From Casp-actino8 sp040381935 (lineage in GTDB: Bacteria; Actinomycetota; Acidimicrobiia; Acidimicrobiales; Ilumatobacteraceae), in contig JBEIGJ010000012.1 of the NCBI GenBank assembly GCA_040381935.1, positions 1-25,015 on the forward strand: a DNA stretch of 25,015 bases. Reading direction: 5' to 3'. Numbering within the stretch: position 1 is the stretch's first letter; the number at the start of each line of letters is the position of its first letter. Below, piece by piece: positions 1 to 8,110 of this stretch. Under the pieces are notes generated by a model. It saw only the letters and a program-made list of their open reading frames with translations. It was not told the DNA's origin and ran no database searches. Made by a program: the position numbers and the translations under genes.

Positions 1-777
1 ACCTTGCACCGTATTGATTTCGCCGTTGTGGGCGATGTAGCGATACGGATGGGCCAAGGGCCACGATGGGAACGTATTGGTGGAAAAACGACTGTGCACC
101 AACGCCAGAGCGCTTTCTAGCCGCTCATCAGCCAGGTCAGGGAAGAACGCTCCCAACTGTGGCGTGGTCAGCATCCCTTTGTAAATGAAGGTACGGCTTC
201 CGAGCGACGGGAAATACGTCCTGAGATCTGATTCGAGTTCGTGCTCGATGCGCTTGCGCGCGATATAGACCCGCCGATCCAGTTCGATACCCGAGGATCC
301 TTGGGGATCGGAGACGAAGATCTGGCGAAAAGTCGGCATGACGGTGCGCGCGCTGGCCCCGAGAGTCGAGGGGTCGGTGGGAACATCGCGCCACGCAAGG
401 ACCTGCAAACCTTCTTCACTGATGATGGCTTCGATTGCTCGCACCGCCCGATCAGCATTGAGTGGATCAGCAGGCAAAAACGCCAGACCGGCGGCATAGT
501 GACCGAGGTCTGGCAAAGCGCAGGGCACCACCGCTCGAAAGAAACGGTCGGGCATTTGCACCAGAATCCCGGCTCCGTCACCGCTATCGCTCTCGGCTCC
601 AGTCGCGCCTCGATGCTCCATATTGCACAGAGCTCCCAGACCGTATTGAACAATCGAGCGAGAAACTCGGCCCTGGATATCGGCCACGAATGAGACCCCA
701 CAAGCATCGTGTTCGAAGCGCGGATCGTAAAGGCCGTGAGCCTCGGGTAGACCTGACTCGTTTCGGTTGACAGACAT
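1..777 (-). CDS. gltB: Glutamate synthase large subunit, N-terminal part (runs off left edge)
   Basis: This is the first 259 codons of the large (alpha) chain of NADPH-dependent glutamate synthase, which makes two glutamates from glutamine and 2-oxoglutarate in the cytoplasm. The visible part is the class II glutamine amidotransferase domain. After a short propeptide, residues 15-30 read GLYDPRFEHDACGVSF, with Cys26 as the expected N-terminal nucleophile after processing. Further on come NMEHRGAT, ESDSGDGAGI and, at the window edge, YIAHNGEINTVQG, all hallmarks of GltB. The ATG at 777 is chosen because AGGAGA (785-790) lies seven bases upstream; an ATG five bases further up is out of frame. 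The FMN, Fe-S and synthase domains lie outside the window. The 2-oxoglutarate it uses is made by gltA, acn and icd, all encoded here. Confidence 0.95.
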   Translation of the reverse strand, partial: MSVNRNESGLPEAHGLYDPRFEHDACGVSFVADIQGRVSRSIVQYGLGALCNMEHRGATGAESDSGDGAGILVQMPDRFFRAVVPCALPDLGHYAAGLAFLPADPLNADRAVRAIEAIISEEGLQVLAWRDVPTDPSTLGASARTVMPTFRQIFVSDPQGSSGIELDRRVYIARKRIEHELESDLRTYFPSLGSRTFIYKGMLTTPQLGAFFPDLADERLESALALVHSRFSTNTFPSWPLAHPYRYIAHNGEINTVQG

Positions 778-784
778 CGCATTT

Positions 785-790
785 TCTCCT
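785..790 (-). promoter_or_regulatory. Ribosome binding site of gltB
   Basis: AGGAGA on the minus strand, seven bases before the ATG at 777. It decides between two ATGs lying five bases apart; the other one is in a different frame and lacks GltB similarity. Confidence 0.7.
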
Positions 791-846
791 GGTCCACAAA
801 GACGACAAACGAATTGTGTTCCGGGACAACGCTGGCCCGAGATTTC

Positions 847-862
847 ACAGCCTAGGGGCTGT
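847..862 (-). other. Small hairpin in the gltB leader / after the crotonase gene
   Basis: A perfect 6-bp inverted repeat (ACAGCC, TAGG loop, GGCTGT) lies in the 125-bp gap between the crotonase-family gene and gltB. A 12-bp palindrome, CCTTGATCAAGG, lies at 890-901 next to the crotonase stop codon. Neither is followed by a T-tract on the minus strand, so neither is a convincing intrinsic terminator. The gap should also hold the gltB promoter, but I see no clear -35/-10 pair. Confidence 0.3.
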
Positions 863-902
863 CGGGGGAAGAACGAGAGGTATTAATCCCCTTGATCAAG
901 GA

Positions 903-1739
903 TCAAAATGTCACATCTTCGAAAACCGCCGGGCGCTTTTCAAAGTTGGCCATGACCGCCTCGACCTGATTCTTGCGGCCGATCAAGGAACCGATGACGC
1001 GGCGCTCCTCGGCGAATTGTTCGGCCGCACCGGCCGCAAAGAGGTGATTGAAAAGCTCCTTGGCCCCGCGTACCGCATCGGGGCTGCGATCGGCAATCTC
1101 GCGCGCCATGGCCAAAGCGGCAGCGCGGGGATCCTCATCGAGACGAGTCGCCAAACCCATCATCAACGCCTCGCGGCCATCGAAAATACGGGCTGTAAAG
1201 GTCAACTCCTTGGCCACATCCGGTCGAACCAAACGCGAAAGGACCAATGTTCCCGTCATATCGGGGACCAACCCCCAGTGGGTCTCGCGGACCGACATCT
1301 GGGTATCGGGATGCACAATGCGAATGTCGGCGCCGAGACATATTTGAATGCCGCCACCGAGGGCATGGCCATGCACCGCGGCGATGACGGGAACCGGAAT
1401 CTCTTGCCATACCCACGACACCTGCTGACCGAGATGCGTGATACGTCCCGCAGCCATGGATCCCGGATTACCCGCAGCGTCGCTAGCGGTCCCCGTGCCA
1501 CCCGCCATTTGCTGAAAGGAACCGAAATCGAGCCCGGCGCAGAAGGATGAACCCTCACCCGACACCACCACCGCGCGTACCCCCGCGGCAGTCTTCAACC
1601 ATTCTCCGGCCTCGGCCAGGGCTTGAAACATTGGGCCGTCGAGAGCATTGCGCTTATCGGCTCGGATCAAACGCACATCGGCAACCCCTGCCTCTACCGA
1701 AATGCTGACACGGTCATGAAAAGAAACGGTCGAAGTCAT
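903..1739 (-). CDS. Crotonase-family enoyl-CoA hydratase/isomerase
   Basis: A 278-residue member of the enoyl-CoA hydratase/isomerase superfamily, acting on an acyl-CoA in the cytoplasm. The first oxyanion-hole segment SSFCAGLDF is at residues 64-72, with the CoA-binding ADKRNALD just before it at 27-34. The second oxyanion segment GHALGGGIQICLGADIRI is at 124-141. The region RETHWGLVPDMTG (151-163) has an acid at positions 152 and 160 and resembles a crotonase subgroup with a conserved WGLVPDM block. It does not have the PEI..G..PGAGG block of classical short-chain enoyl-CoA hydratase, so the reaction may be isomerisation or hydration of an unusual substrate. Length is normal. The start is ATG at 1739, divergent from the next gene by 88 bp. 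It is not part of a visible beta-oxidation operon. Confidence 0.88.
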   Translation of the reverse strand: MTSTVSFHDRVSISVEAGVADVRLIRADKRNALDGPMFQALAEAGEWLKTAAGVRAVVVSGEGSSFCAGLDFGSFQQMAGGTGTASDAAGNPGSMAAGRITHLGQQVSWVWQEIPVPVIAAVHGHALGGGIQICLGADIRIVHPDTQMSVRETHWGLVPDMTGTLVLSRLVRPDVAKELTFTARIFDGREALMMGLATRLDEDPRAAALAMAREIADRSPDAVRGAKELFNHLFAAGAAEQFAEERRVIGSLIGRKNQVEAVMANFEKRPAVFEDVTF

Positions 1740-1827
1740 GAGACCATTGTGTCATCTCAGGGTCCCAAGGAGTCACTGGGAACCCACGCACCCACCAACC
1801 ACTCCGCGCACCTGCCAGACTCTCGCC

Positions 1828-3573
1828 ATGGCCCGGATCGTTCCCCTCGCCAGTGCACTGGCAGCCGCAGCCATTGGCATCGTTCAGTTTCGCCATGGCA
1901 TCGTGCCCCTTTTGGATACCGTGACATATTGGAGTGGGGCCGAGGCCGTCGCCCGCGGTGATTTCTTCACCACCTCTTTGGCTCCATCATTTTCCAATTT
2001 CTCGGCCCTCGAATTTCTGGCTCGTGATGGTTCTCTCCCCTTTGTGGACTTCCCCATCGGATACCCACTTCTCGCGGGAGGTCTCGGATCCATCCTCGGG
2101 GTCCGCCTGGCCATGCAAGTTCTGGTGGTGGCTGCACTGATGGCCATTGCGGTCGGTGTCGCCGTGGGTCTCTCAGTCGGGACGCGCCCACTCCAATCGC
2201 CGGACGAGGTGTCCACTTCCGACTCTGCGCACCGGGGAGATCCACCGGGGAAACGCTCCTGGGAGCGCCACATTCCTGTGGTCCTACTCGGCCTGGTGGG
2301 GGTCTTGCTGGTCCTCACCCCCACCATGCGCTTGGTCACCCAAGGCGCGCTGTCGGAATCGCTTTTTTGTGCTGCAGTTCTCTGGCTGGTCATTGCCTTG
2401 GCGCGCTTTCGCCACTGCGGTACCGCACAACGAGATGGTCAACTCCGCACTGGGGACCGAACCTGGACTGCGGTGGTGATTCTCACCATCGCTGCGTCTC
2501 TGCTGCGCTTCCTCGGCACTCCCCTCGCGGTACTGGCTGGCTGGGAGCGTTACCGGCGAACGGGACAAGTCTTGCGGTCGGTGCTCTGGACCGGAGCACT
2601 GATGGTGCCCGCGACCATCAACATCGTCGTGGCCTCGGCTGCTGGTGGTGGGCATAGTGCGGGCTGGAGGGGCCTGAATCGACTCGATATCGAGGTCTTC
2701 ATCCGCTCCCTCGGTGGATGGTTCGACGCCCGCCAGGGCGATATTCGCCGCACGTATTTCTCGGTCGACGGACCTTCTTGGTGGTCATGGCCGCTGGCAG
2801 CCCTGTGGGCAACCTTGATCATCGTTGCCCTCGTCCGCTTCGTGCTGTCCGGGCCTGCGGGCCCCGATCGACTCTCGTCTCGCGCCGGACCATTGTTACG
2901 CGTTTCAGTCCCGGCCGTCACCGAGATAGCTCTGTGTGCCGCGGGCATCATGACCGTTGGACTCGTGGCCGGCATCATGGGTTTTGATGCACTGGTCATT
3001 GCAGACAATCGGCTGATGCTTCCCAGTGGCCTCCTCACACTGAGTGCTTTGGCCTGGTGGCTCATCTCCGCTCGATCGCAATGGACGATCTCGCGTCGAC
3101 AGTTCGGTGCGCTGGCCACCGTCGCTGTGGCGATCTGGGCTATGACCGCGGTCAGACCGTGGCAAGCCACCGACATGTTCAGCGACGGTCATCGTGGCAG
3201 CCCTCTCACCCAAACCGTGTCCAACCTTTTGGAGGGGAGGATCTCCCATGGATCGAACCAGATCGCTGTTGTCATTTCCAATGATGCCGATGCCGTTCAT
3301 TGGGAAACCGGTCTCCCCTCGGCCTATGCCCCGATGCCGGTCAAACCACTGAGCGGCGAACGCGTCGATGAGGTCCCGTTGTATCGAAATCTTCCTTGCG
3401 CCTTGCTCCGGTTCCAAGGCGTCATCGTCATCAGCAATGAAGCCACGTTCTCATCGGTAAATCTGGATCTTCTCGATCGAGAAGTGCAACGCGGTGGTCT
3501 TGGAGTCACCCCGAGTGATGCGACAACTGTGTACTGGCCCACATCAACGGCCTGTACCTCTCAGGAAGACTGA
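1828..3573 (+). CDS. Polytopic membrane protein, GT-C glycosyltransferase-like
   Basis: A 581-residue integral membrane protein with about ten hydrophobic helices. After the first helix comes a loop with Asp30 and Tyr34 (LLDTVTYWSGAEA), and then a second conserved-looking segment FPIGYPLL (75-82). This arrangement, an acidic residue in the first extracytoplasmic loop followed by FP-x-YPLL, is seen in GT-C-fold transferases that use polyprenyl-phosphate sugars. The family is inferred from shape, not from a named match. The C-terminal 120 residues are soluble and probably extracytoplasmic. The frame is open from 1738, but ATG at 1828 is preferred: the hydrophobic N-terminus begins there, and the upstream residues are proline-rich without protein character. 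No strong ribosome binding site is seen. The 3' end overlaps the convergent next gene by 13 bases. Confidence 0.7.
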   Translation: MARIVPLASALAAAAIGIVQFRHGIVPLLDTVTYWSGAEAVARGDFFTTSLAPSFSNFSALEFLARDGSLPFVDFPIGYPLLAGGLGSILGVRLAMQVLVVAALMAIAVGVAVGLSVGTRPLQSPDEVSTSDSAHRGDPPGKRSWERHIPVVLLGLVGVLLVLTPTMRLVTQGALSESLFCAAVLWLVIALARFRHCGTAQRDGQLRTGDRTWTAVVILTIAASLLRFLGTPLAVLAGWERYRRTGQVLRSVLWTGALMVPATINIVVASAAGGGHSAGWRGLNRLDIEVFIRSLGGWFDARQGDIRRTYFSVDGPSWWSWPLAALWATLIIVALVRFVLSGPAGPDRLSSRAGPLLRVSVPAVTEIALCAAGIMTVGLVAGIMGFDALVIADNRLMLPSGLLTLSALAWWLISARSQWTISRRQFGALATVAVAIWAMTAVRPWQATDMFSDGHRGSPLTQTVSNLLEGRISHGSNQIAVVISNDADAVHWETGLPSAYAPMPVKPLSGERVDEVPLYRNLPCALLRFQGVIVISNEATFSSVNLDLLDREVQRGGLGVTPSDATTVYWPTSTACTSQED

Positions 3574-5090
3574 GCCATTCTTCGCGCTCTGAGTTTTGCT
3601 TTCAGCATTTGCCCACGCGGTACCACGAGCGCCAAGGCCACGACGACAACCAAAGGATCGATCATGGTCCGAAATCGCGCCTGTTCGCCGAGTTCGGCAA
3701 CGGCGCCAATCACAATTGTGAAAAGGGCCGTCCCTGAAACCAACAAAAGGACCAGAGGTTGTCGTTCGGCCACCGTGGAATCAGTACCGCCTGGGTCATC
3801 ATCGGTTCTTCTCGCCGAACCGCGCCACACCCTGCGCACCTGGACCAACCCATAACCGATGACCAGTCCATATATCGGTAGGAGAATCAGGCCGAAATCG
3901 ACCGGCGCCTCCAATTGCCCGTAAATCGGGGTCCCCCACCCATTGGTCGAAAGAACGCCCCGATAATCCAAACGCACAATGGAGTAGACCTGATCGAGCG
4001 CTCGCATCACGATCGATGAACTCTCAGCCGGCATCAGCGATACTGCTGCGGTGGTCCGCAGCGACCAGAGTCGACCCTCGAGCCAGGCGTCAGGATGTTC
4101 TTTGATCACCGACCACGCGTCCTGTCCCGCTTGATCGAAAACTGGCAAGAAACATTCGTAGTTGAAGTTCGGACTCCATTCATCGGTCGTGCGCATTGGC
4201 TCGCGCACCGAACGATGCGAGGGATTCGGCTCACATGGACCCATCGACTCTTCGTACAACCCATAATTGCCAAAAGGACCAATCATGGCAATATCGGAGA
4301 CTTGGCCTCGAGCGTACATCTCTTCCAAATCGTCGAGATCGAGAACCGGTATCACCGCTCGCTGTAGGTTCATGCCAAACCAACTCGACAATGTCGGACG
4401 ATCGTAAACAATCTGATTCTTCGTCATCCACGAACCAATGCCGATGACCGGAATCAGAATCGCCACTAGGACTACTCGTCGATTCACTTGATGGCGGCAG
4501 GCCCACAACACCAAGGCGATGACTCCAATAACCCAGAGCGGGTGATACAGACTTCGAGTCAGGGCGATGACCGTGGCCAAGAGCGACACCGCTAACACGT
4601 TCCGACCGAGTGCTGGGCCCGTTGTACCCAGTACCACCACAGCCAAAAGCACCAATAGTGCCCCCACCGCTAATTCGTAGGTCGGTTCGAATGCACCTTT
4701 GAGTACCTCGGGATGCAGGCTGGCAATCAACGCAACAGCCAATGAACCCAAATGACCGAGTCCGAGACGGCGCGCCAAGGTTGCACTCGCTGCAGCCAAC
4801 AGCACACCACAGGCGGCCATCAGAAGTTGCAAGGTGACCGCATCGCTCACCGGAGAGACCCACGCCGACAATCCGAGCGCTCCGTTCCACAGTGGCGGCT
4901 GCACATGCAAATACCACAGACTGCGCCAAGGATCGGTGGACAAAATGTCCCAGGGAATCAACTGCCAACCAAAATTGAGGTAGTTCGTATCGAATCGCTG
5001 CCCGGTCAGACATATCAACCCATACACCACGAGCCACATGATGGCTGCGTGATAGCCAACTGCCAGACGAGGAATATCAAGACGTTTCAT
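3561..5090 (-). CDS. Polytopic membrane protein, GT-C glycosyltransferase-like
   Basis: A 509-residue protein with roughly ten membrane helices spread over the chain and a long extracytoplasmic stretch of about 130 residues after residue 230. Early residues include FDTNYLNF (33-40) and HVQPPLWNG (62-70). A short HxxPPLW/Y segment in the first large loop is common in GT-C-like dolichyl- or polyprenyl-phosphate sugar transferases, so a role in envelope glycan assembly is likely but not shown. Its ATG overlaps the stop codon of the upstream acyltransferase gene by four bases (ATGA type), so the two are almost certainly co-transcribed and translationally coupled. It is convergent with the other GT-C-like gene and overlaps its end. 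I cannot name a substrate. Confidence 0.7.
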   Translation of the reverse strand: MKRLDIPRLAVGYHAAIMWLVVYGLICLTGQRFDTNYLNFGWQLIPWDILSTDPWRSLWYLHVQPPLWNGALGLSAWVSPVSDAVTLQLLMAACGVLLAAASATLARRLGLGHLGSLAVALIASLHPEVLKGAFEPTYELAVGALLVLLAVVVLGTTGPALGRNVLAVSLLATVIALTRSLYHPLWVIGVIALVLWACRHQVNRRVVLVAILIPVIGIGSWMTKNQIVYDRPTLSSWFGMNLQRAVIPVLDLDDLEEMYARGQVSDIAMIGPFGNYGLYEESMGPCEPNPSHRSVREPMRTTDEWSPNFNYECFLPVFDQAGQDAWSVIKEHPDAWLEGRLWSLRTTAAVSLMPAESSSIVMRALDQVYSIVRLDYRGVLSTNGWGTPIYGQLEAPVDFGLILLPIYGLVIGYGLVQVRRVWRGSARRTDDDPGGTDSTVAERQPLVLLLVSGTALFTIVIGAVAELGEQARFRTMIDPLVVVVALALVVPRGQMLKAKLRARRMAQSS

Positions 5091-7183
5091 CGCAGCGTGC
5101 CAGCCAGAACGTCACGCACCACTTGATCGATCCAGATAATGAGTTCCGGAGCTTCAGCTAAATCGATATGCGCTCTGTCAGGTCTCATTTTCGGCTCGAA
5201 CTGTCCGCCAGGATGTGCTTTCACCACCGTCGCAAAATCAGCGAAGAAGACTCGGTCATCCAATGCGGCATACTCGGCAATCAACTCGTTATAGCGACGC
5301 GTTCGTTCCGGATCGGCTTCGACGAACGGAGGAATTCCGGTTTCACCAGCCACATAAGGCGGATCGATATCCGGAGTTGAGAACCAAATAATTGGCGTGC
5401 CAGGAACATGGATGGCGTCCACGAATGCTGCGAATTCCTGCCGTAGCCAGTCGTCGTACTCTGCTTCACCGATTCGACTCCAGGTGCTCGTACCCGGGAG
5501 CACGCGATCGGAAAGATCGGCTGCCCCACCAATGATGATGGTGGCGTTGGGACGGAATTTGTCAGCGATAGGTCTCAATGCAGAGCGCCACTGAGTGCAA
5601 CCAGGACGAGCATCCTGTTCGACACCGAGATAGCGGATGGGCGTGTTTCCACCGATACCACACCCCACACCCGGACTCGGTTGCACGACGACTCCGTTTT
5701 CGCGTTCCCATGGATCGAGACCCGAGGCCAAGACCCAACTTTGGGAATCACCCACCATAAATAAACGCGCTGGAAGCGCACCATCAAGTAACGAACGCGT
5801 GGGCGCATCACTTGGCAAATCGGGCAGTTCAGCTAAGGCGCGTTGTTGCATAGCGAGTGCATCGGCGTCGAGAGTGCTCAAAATATCTCCGGCGGCCAAA
5901 CGATGACCTCGTCCGCCAAAGGCCACTACCGAACCAATGAGGGCCATGATTCCGAGATAAACAAAGAGGCGCTTGCCTTTCCACAATTGCTGGCGCCGAA
6001 CCGGATTTTCTAAGAGGTAATAGAGCAGGCACACCACGACCATGGTGCTCCCGGCTTTTCCGAGAAACATCCAGAAATGATCCACGGTCACCCAATTCGT
6101 TCCCGGCACCCGCCACCGCGGCAAATCAGGATCCAATCGCCAAGACTCCCACACTAAGAACATCGGCCAGTGGACCAAATACACGGTGTAGGTCACCTGC
6201 CCCAACCAGGCCACGGGTTTCCATCCGAGAAAACCACACATACCGGATCCGGCAGTGGCAAAGGCGATGAGAACCAGAGTCACCAATGCGTTGACCAAAA
6301 CGGCCCAGGGGAAGAAATGCTCGCCCCACTCGTTTCGCCAACCCACTTTGAACCACATCACGAAGGCACCCACCAAAATGGGCCACGAGATAGCCGCCAC
6401 CCACCGCCGTCGGAGCATTTCGAGTACTCGCGGGACTCCACACCACACCGACCACAACACGGCAAAAGCCGCTCCCATGAAGAACTCACCCATCCGTACT
6501 TCAGTGGCGTAGTACGCACACGATGAATCAGAACAGCGAGCCTCAAGGAGAGGAAGTTCGGACCACACGGGAGGATTCGAGCGGTAGTACGCACCCAGAG
6601 CAATGGCCCCGAGAGCAATGACTCCGAAAACGACACATAGTCGCCAAGCCACACGCCGCGTCCGTTCGTGACGCAGGAGAAGTAGTGAAAGAACTGGGAA
6701 GACCAAATACACCTGTTCCTCCAGCGAGAGGCTCCACAGATGTTGTAACGGATTGCCCAGTCCAAAGAGACCGGCATAGTCCTTGCCTGCCGACTGCAGA
6801 TAAATGTTTTCGAAATAGGCCAACCCCGACATCCACTCCCATGGAGCAAGACGCCGGCCGGATTCGGGAAAGAGGGTCCAAATGATCACGACTGCTAGCA
6901 AGACCGCAAACGAGGCGGGGAAGAGTCGACGTGCTCGACGTTCGTAAAACGTTCGTAGCGACACTGTGCCCGTACGGTTCCACTCGTTGACCATCAATCG
7001 GGTGATGAGAAATCCCGAAAGAGTGAAAAACATCGAGACCGTCAGTTCGCCACCGGTCATCCAGGTGATGCTGTGGTGATATAGCAGCACGATGATGACT
7101 GCAATGCCCCGTACTCCGTCGAGAGCCGGCAGATGTCCAATCCGCGTCTCGAGTGGCGAGGCCACTGACATCTCCCCGGACAT
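5087..7183 (-). CDS. Membrane O-acyltransferase (acyltransferase 3) fused to a SGNH domain
   Basis: A 698-residue OafA/YrhL-type protein. Residues 18-400 form an acyltransferase-3 membrane domain: LPALDGVRG (18-26), a histidine pair at 36-37 in LLYHHS, and MFFTLSGFLIT (51-61), followed by about ten helices. The C-terminal part (about 465-695) is an extracytoplasmic SGNH/GDSL-like domain with GDSQSW (Ser480 as nucleophile) and DRAHID (Asp669, His672) completing the triad. In this family the membrane domain moves an acyl group across the membrane and the SGNH domain places it on an extracytoplasmic sugar or polymer. The acceptor is unknown here. Four-base coupling to the downstream GT-C-like gene suggests one envelope-glycan pathway. 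Residue Met5 is an alternative start. A second fusion of the same design lies at 18059-20029. Confidence 0.9.
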   Translation of the reverse strand: MSGEMSVASPLETRIGHLPALDGVRGIAVIIVLLYHHSITWMTGGELTVSMFFTLSGFLITRLMVNEWNRTGTVSLRTFYERRARRLFPASFAVLLAVVIIWTLFPESGRRLAPWEWMSGLAYFENIYLQSAGKDYAGLFGLGNPLQHLWSLSLEEQVYLVFPVLSLLLLRHERTRRVAWRLCVVFGVIALGAIALGAYYRSNPPVWSELPLLEARCSDSSCAYYATEVRMGEFFMGAAFAVLWSVWCGVPRVLEMLRRRWVAAISWPILVGAFVMWFKVGWRNEWGEHFFPWAVLVNALVTLVLIAFATAGSGMCGFLGWKPVAWLGQVTYTVYLVHWPMFLVWESWRLDPDLPRWRVPGTNWVTVDHFWMFLGKAGSTMVVVCLLYYLLENPVRRQQLWKGKRLFVYLGIMALIGSVVAFGGRGHRLAAGDILSTLDADALAMQQRALAELPDLPSDAPTRSLLDGALPARLFMVGDSQSWVLASGLDPWERENGVVVQPSPGVGCGIGGNTPIRYLGVEQDARPGCTQWRSALRPIADKFRPNATIIIGGAADLSDRVLPGTSTWSRIGEAEYDDWLRQEFAAFVDAIHVPGTPIIWFSTPDIDPPYVAGETGIPPFVEADPERTRRYNELIAEYAALDDRVFFADFATVVKAHPGGQFEPKMRPDRAHIDLAEAPELIIWIDQVVRDVLAGTLR

Positions 7184-7219
7184 GTCGTCTGACGCTAGTA
7201 CCGCTGGGATTGAGGTGTC

Positions 7220-7287
7220 GGGTAATTCATGATGCAGGGAAATTCATGGTGCTGGGAAATTCACGGTGATAGGTAATTCACGGTGTC
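7220..7287. repeat. Four tandem imperfect 17-bp repeats
   Basis: Units begin at 7220, 7237, 7254 and 7271, each exactly 17 bp, with consensus GGGWAATTCAYGGTGNT on the plus strand. Units differ at two to six positions. The array fills part of the 174-bp gap between the gntR stop codon and the acyltransferase start, about 37 bp upstream of the acyltransferase ATG. Seventeen is not a multiple of three, so it does not encode a peptide repeat. It could be a binding-site array for a regulator of the acyltransferase gene or a slipped-strand minisatellite. Confidence 0.85.
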
Positions 7288-7357
7288 ACGGCACAAGTTC
7301 TGCAATCAGCCAAGACTCGACCAGGACCGACGCGACGAATGCCGATGTCAGCAGTTG

Positions 7358-8089
7358 TCAGTCGACCAACCGCAGACCCGTGGGCGCAATCGAGGGTTCG
7401 ACATTGGGCAGTTCCACAACGAACTCGGTCCGATGCGCCGGAAAGACATGTTCTGAGAGCAGAACCACCCGGTTATCGACATCGGTGGTCACTCGTGAAC
7501 AACGCAAAACTGGCGATGCTGCCGGAATGCCCAGCACCTGCGCGTCATCGATCGATGCAGCATCGGCTCCAATTGTCTGGGTAGCCCCGGCCAAGGGCAC
7601 ATCCAAGAGCTCGTAAAATGAGGATCGTTCCACATCGGCCCGAGAGAGATGTTGACCCAAGTCAGCAGGACACCACACCGTGACTACGGCGAATGGTTCA
7701 CCGTCAGCCAGATTCAGCCGTTTCACCCGCAGCACCTGGCCCGATCCGAGCACCTGACGAACGCGTCCCGTTGCTTGTTCGAATCCGAACTCCAAGATGC
7801 GGCGTTCCGGGCGGATGCCACCGGCCCGCAATTGACCCTCGATCGTGACCAGGTGCCCGAGATTTTGCCGCAAAGGTGTCGTCGCTACGAACCAACCAAA
7901 ACCCTGGCGGGCATCGACGAGAGCCTCATCCCGTAAGACCTCGAGGGCCCGTCGGACCGTGACCCGACTGGCACCATAGGTCTCGCCCAGTTCAGCCTCC
8001 GACGGTAAAAGGCGGCCCACCCCGAGTTCACCGGCTTCCACGCGACGGCGGAGATCATTGGCAATGACCTGGTATCTGATCTCACGCAC
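7358..8089 (-). CDS. GntR-family transcriptional regulator (HutC/UTRA type)
   Basis: A 243-residue regulator. Residues 1-70 are a GntR winged helix: the segment LLPSEAELGETYGASRVTVR (27-46) is followed by RALEVLRDEALV and the wing RQGFGWFV (61-68). From about residue 85 the chain fits a UTRA effector-binding domain, usually a sensor of small metabolites. The start is GTG at 8089. Aconitase is transcribed divergently, with only 21 bp between the two start codons. That gap contains a 19-bp site repeated at the icd promoter (22301-22319), so the likely role is control of itself, acn and icd. The effector is not visible; a TCA intermediate is a reasonable guess only. Repression is more likely than activation because the site covers both -10 regions. 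Confidence 0.92.
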   Translation of the reverse strand: MREIRYQVIANDLRRRVEAGELGVGRLLPSEAELGETYGASRVTVRRALEVLRDEALVDARQGFGWFVATTPLRQNLGHLVTIEGQLRAGGIRPERRILEFGFEQATGRVRQVLGSGQVLRVKRLNLADGEPFAVVTVWCPADLGQHLSRADVERSSFYELLDVPLAGATQTIGADAASIDDAQVLGIPAASPVLRCSRVTTDVDNRVVLLSEHVFPAHRTEFVVELPNVEPSIAPTGLRLVD

Positions 8090-8095
8090 ACTTGT

Positions 8096-8101
8096 ATTAT
8101 A
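8096..8101 (-). promoter_or_regulatory. -10 element of gntR (leaderless transcript)
   Basis: A perfect TATAAT on the minus strand, with six bases between it and the GTG start codon at 8089. Transcription should begin at or next to the G of GTG, giving a leaderless mRNA. No good -35 hexamer is visible. The element lies inside the putative operator, which predicts autoregulation. Confidence 0.55.
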
Positions 8102-8103
8102 CT
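8098..8103 (+). promoter_or_regulatory. -10 element of acn (leaderless transcript)
   Basis: TATACT on the plus strand, seven bases before the ATG at 8111, so the message is probably leaderless; no Shine-Dalgarno sequence precedes the ATG. It overlaps the gntR -10 on the other strand and the putative operator. No clear -35 is seen. Confidence 0.45.
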
Positions 8104-8110
8104 TGTCTCC

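Larger units (their letters stand above)
8089..8107. promoter_or_regulatory. Putative GntR operator between gntR and acn
   Basis: CACTTGTATTATACTTGTC contains two direct ACTTGT hexamers (8090-8095 and 8101-8106) one helical turn apart, and a palindromic core GTATTATAC (8094-8102). The same 19 bp recur with one mismatch in front of icd. The site covers the -10 elements of both divergent genes and touches the GTG of gntR. Confidence 0.7.

Noticed and set aside
168..848. 226-codon minus-strand frame at the left edge
   Set aside because: It is a shifted frame of gltB; the GltB frame itself is open to the edge and carries the catalytic cysteine and family motifs.
890..901. Palindrome CCTTGATCAAGG as terminator of the crotonase gene
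   Set aside because: There is no loop and no T-tract; a 12-bp palindrome alone is weak evidence.
816..1550. 244-codon plus-strand frame opposite the crotonase gene
   Set aside because: The minus strand encodes an unmistakable crotonase; the plus frame is its shadow.
1760..1785. Imperfect dyad GGGTCCCA / TGGGAACCC between the crotonase and GT-C-like genes
   Set aside because: It has a one-base bulge, sits in GC-rich sequence and has no matching copy elsewhere in the window, so I did not list it as an operator.
4231..5037. 268-codon minus-strand frame inside the GT-C-like gene
   Set aside because: It is a shifted frame of a clear membrane protein, rich in Ser, Arg and Gly, with no family features.
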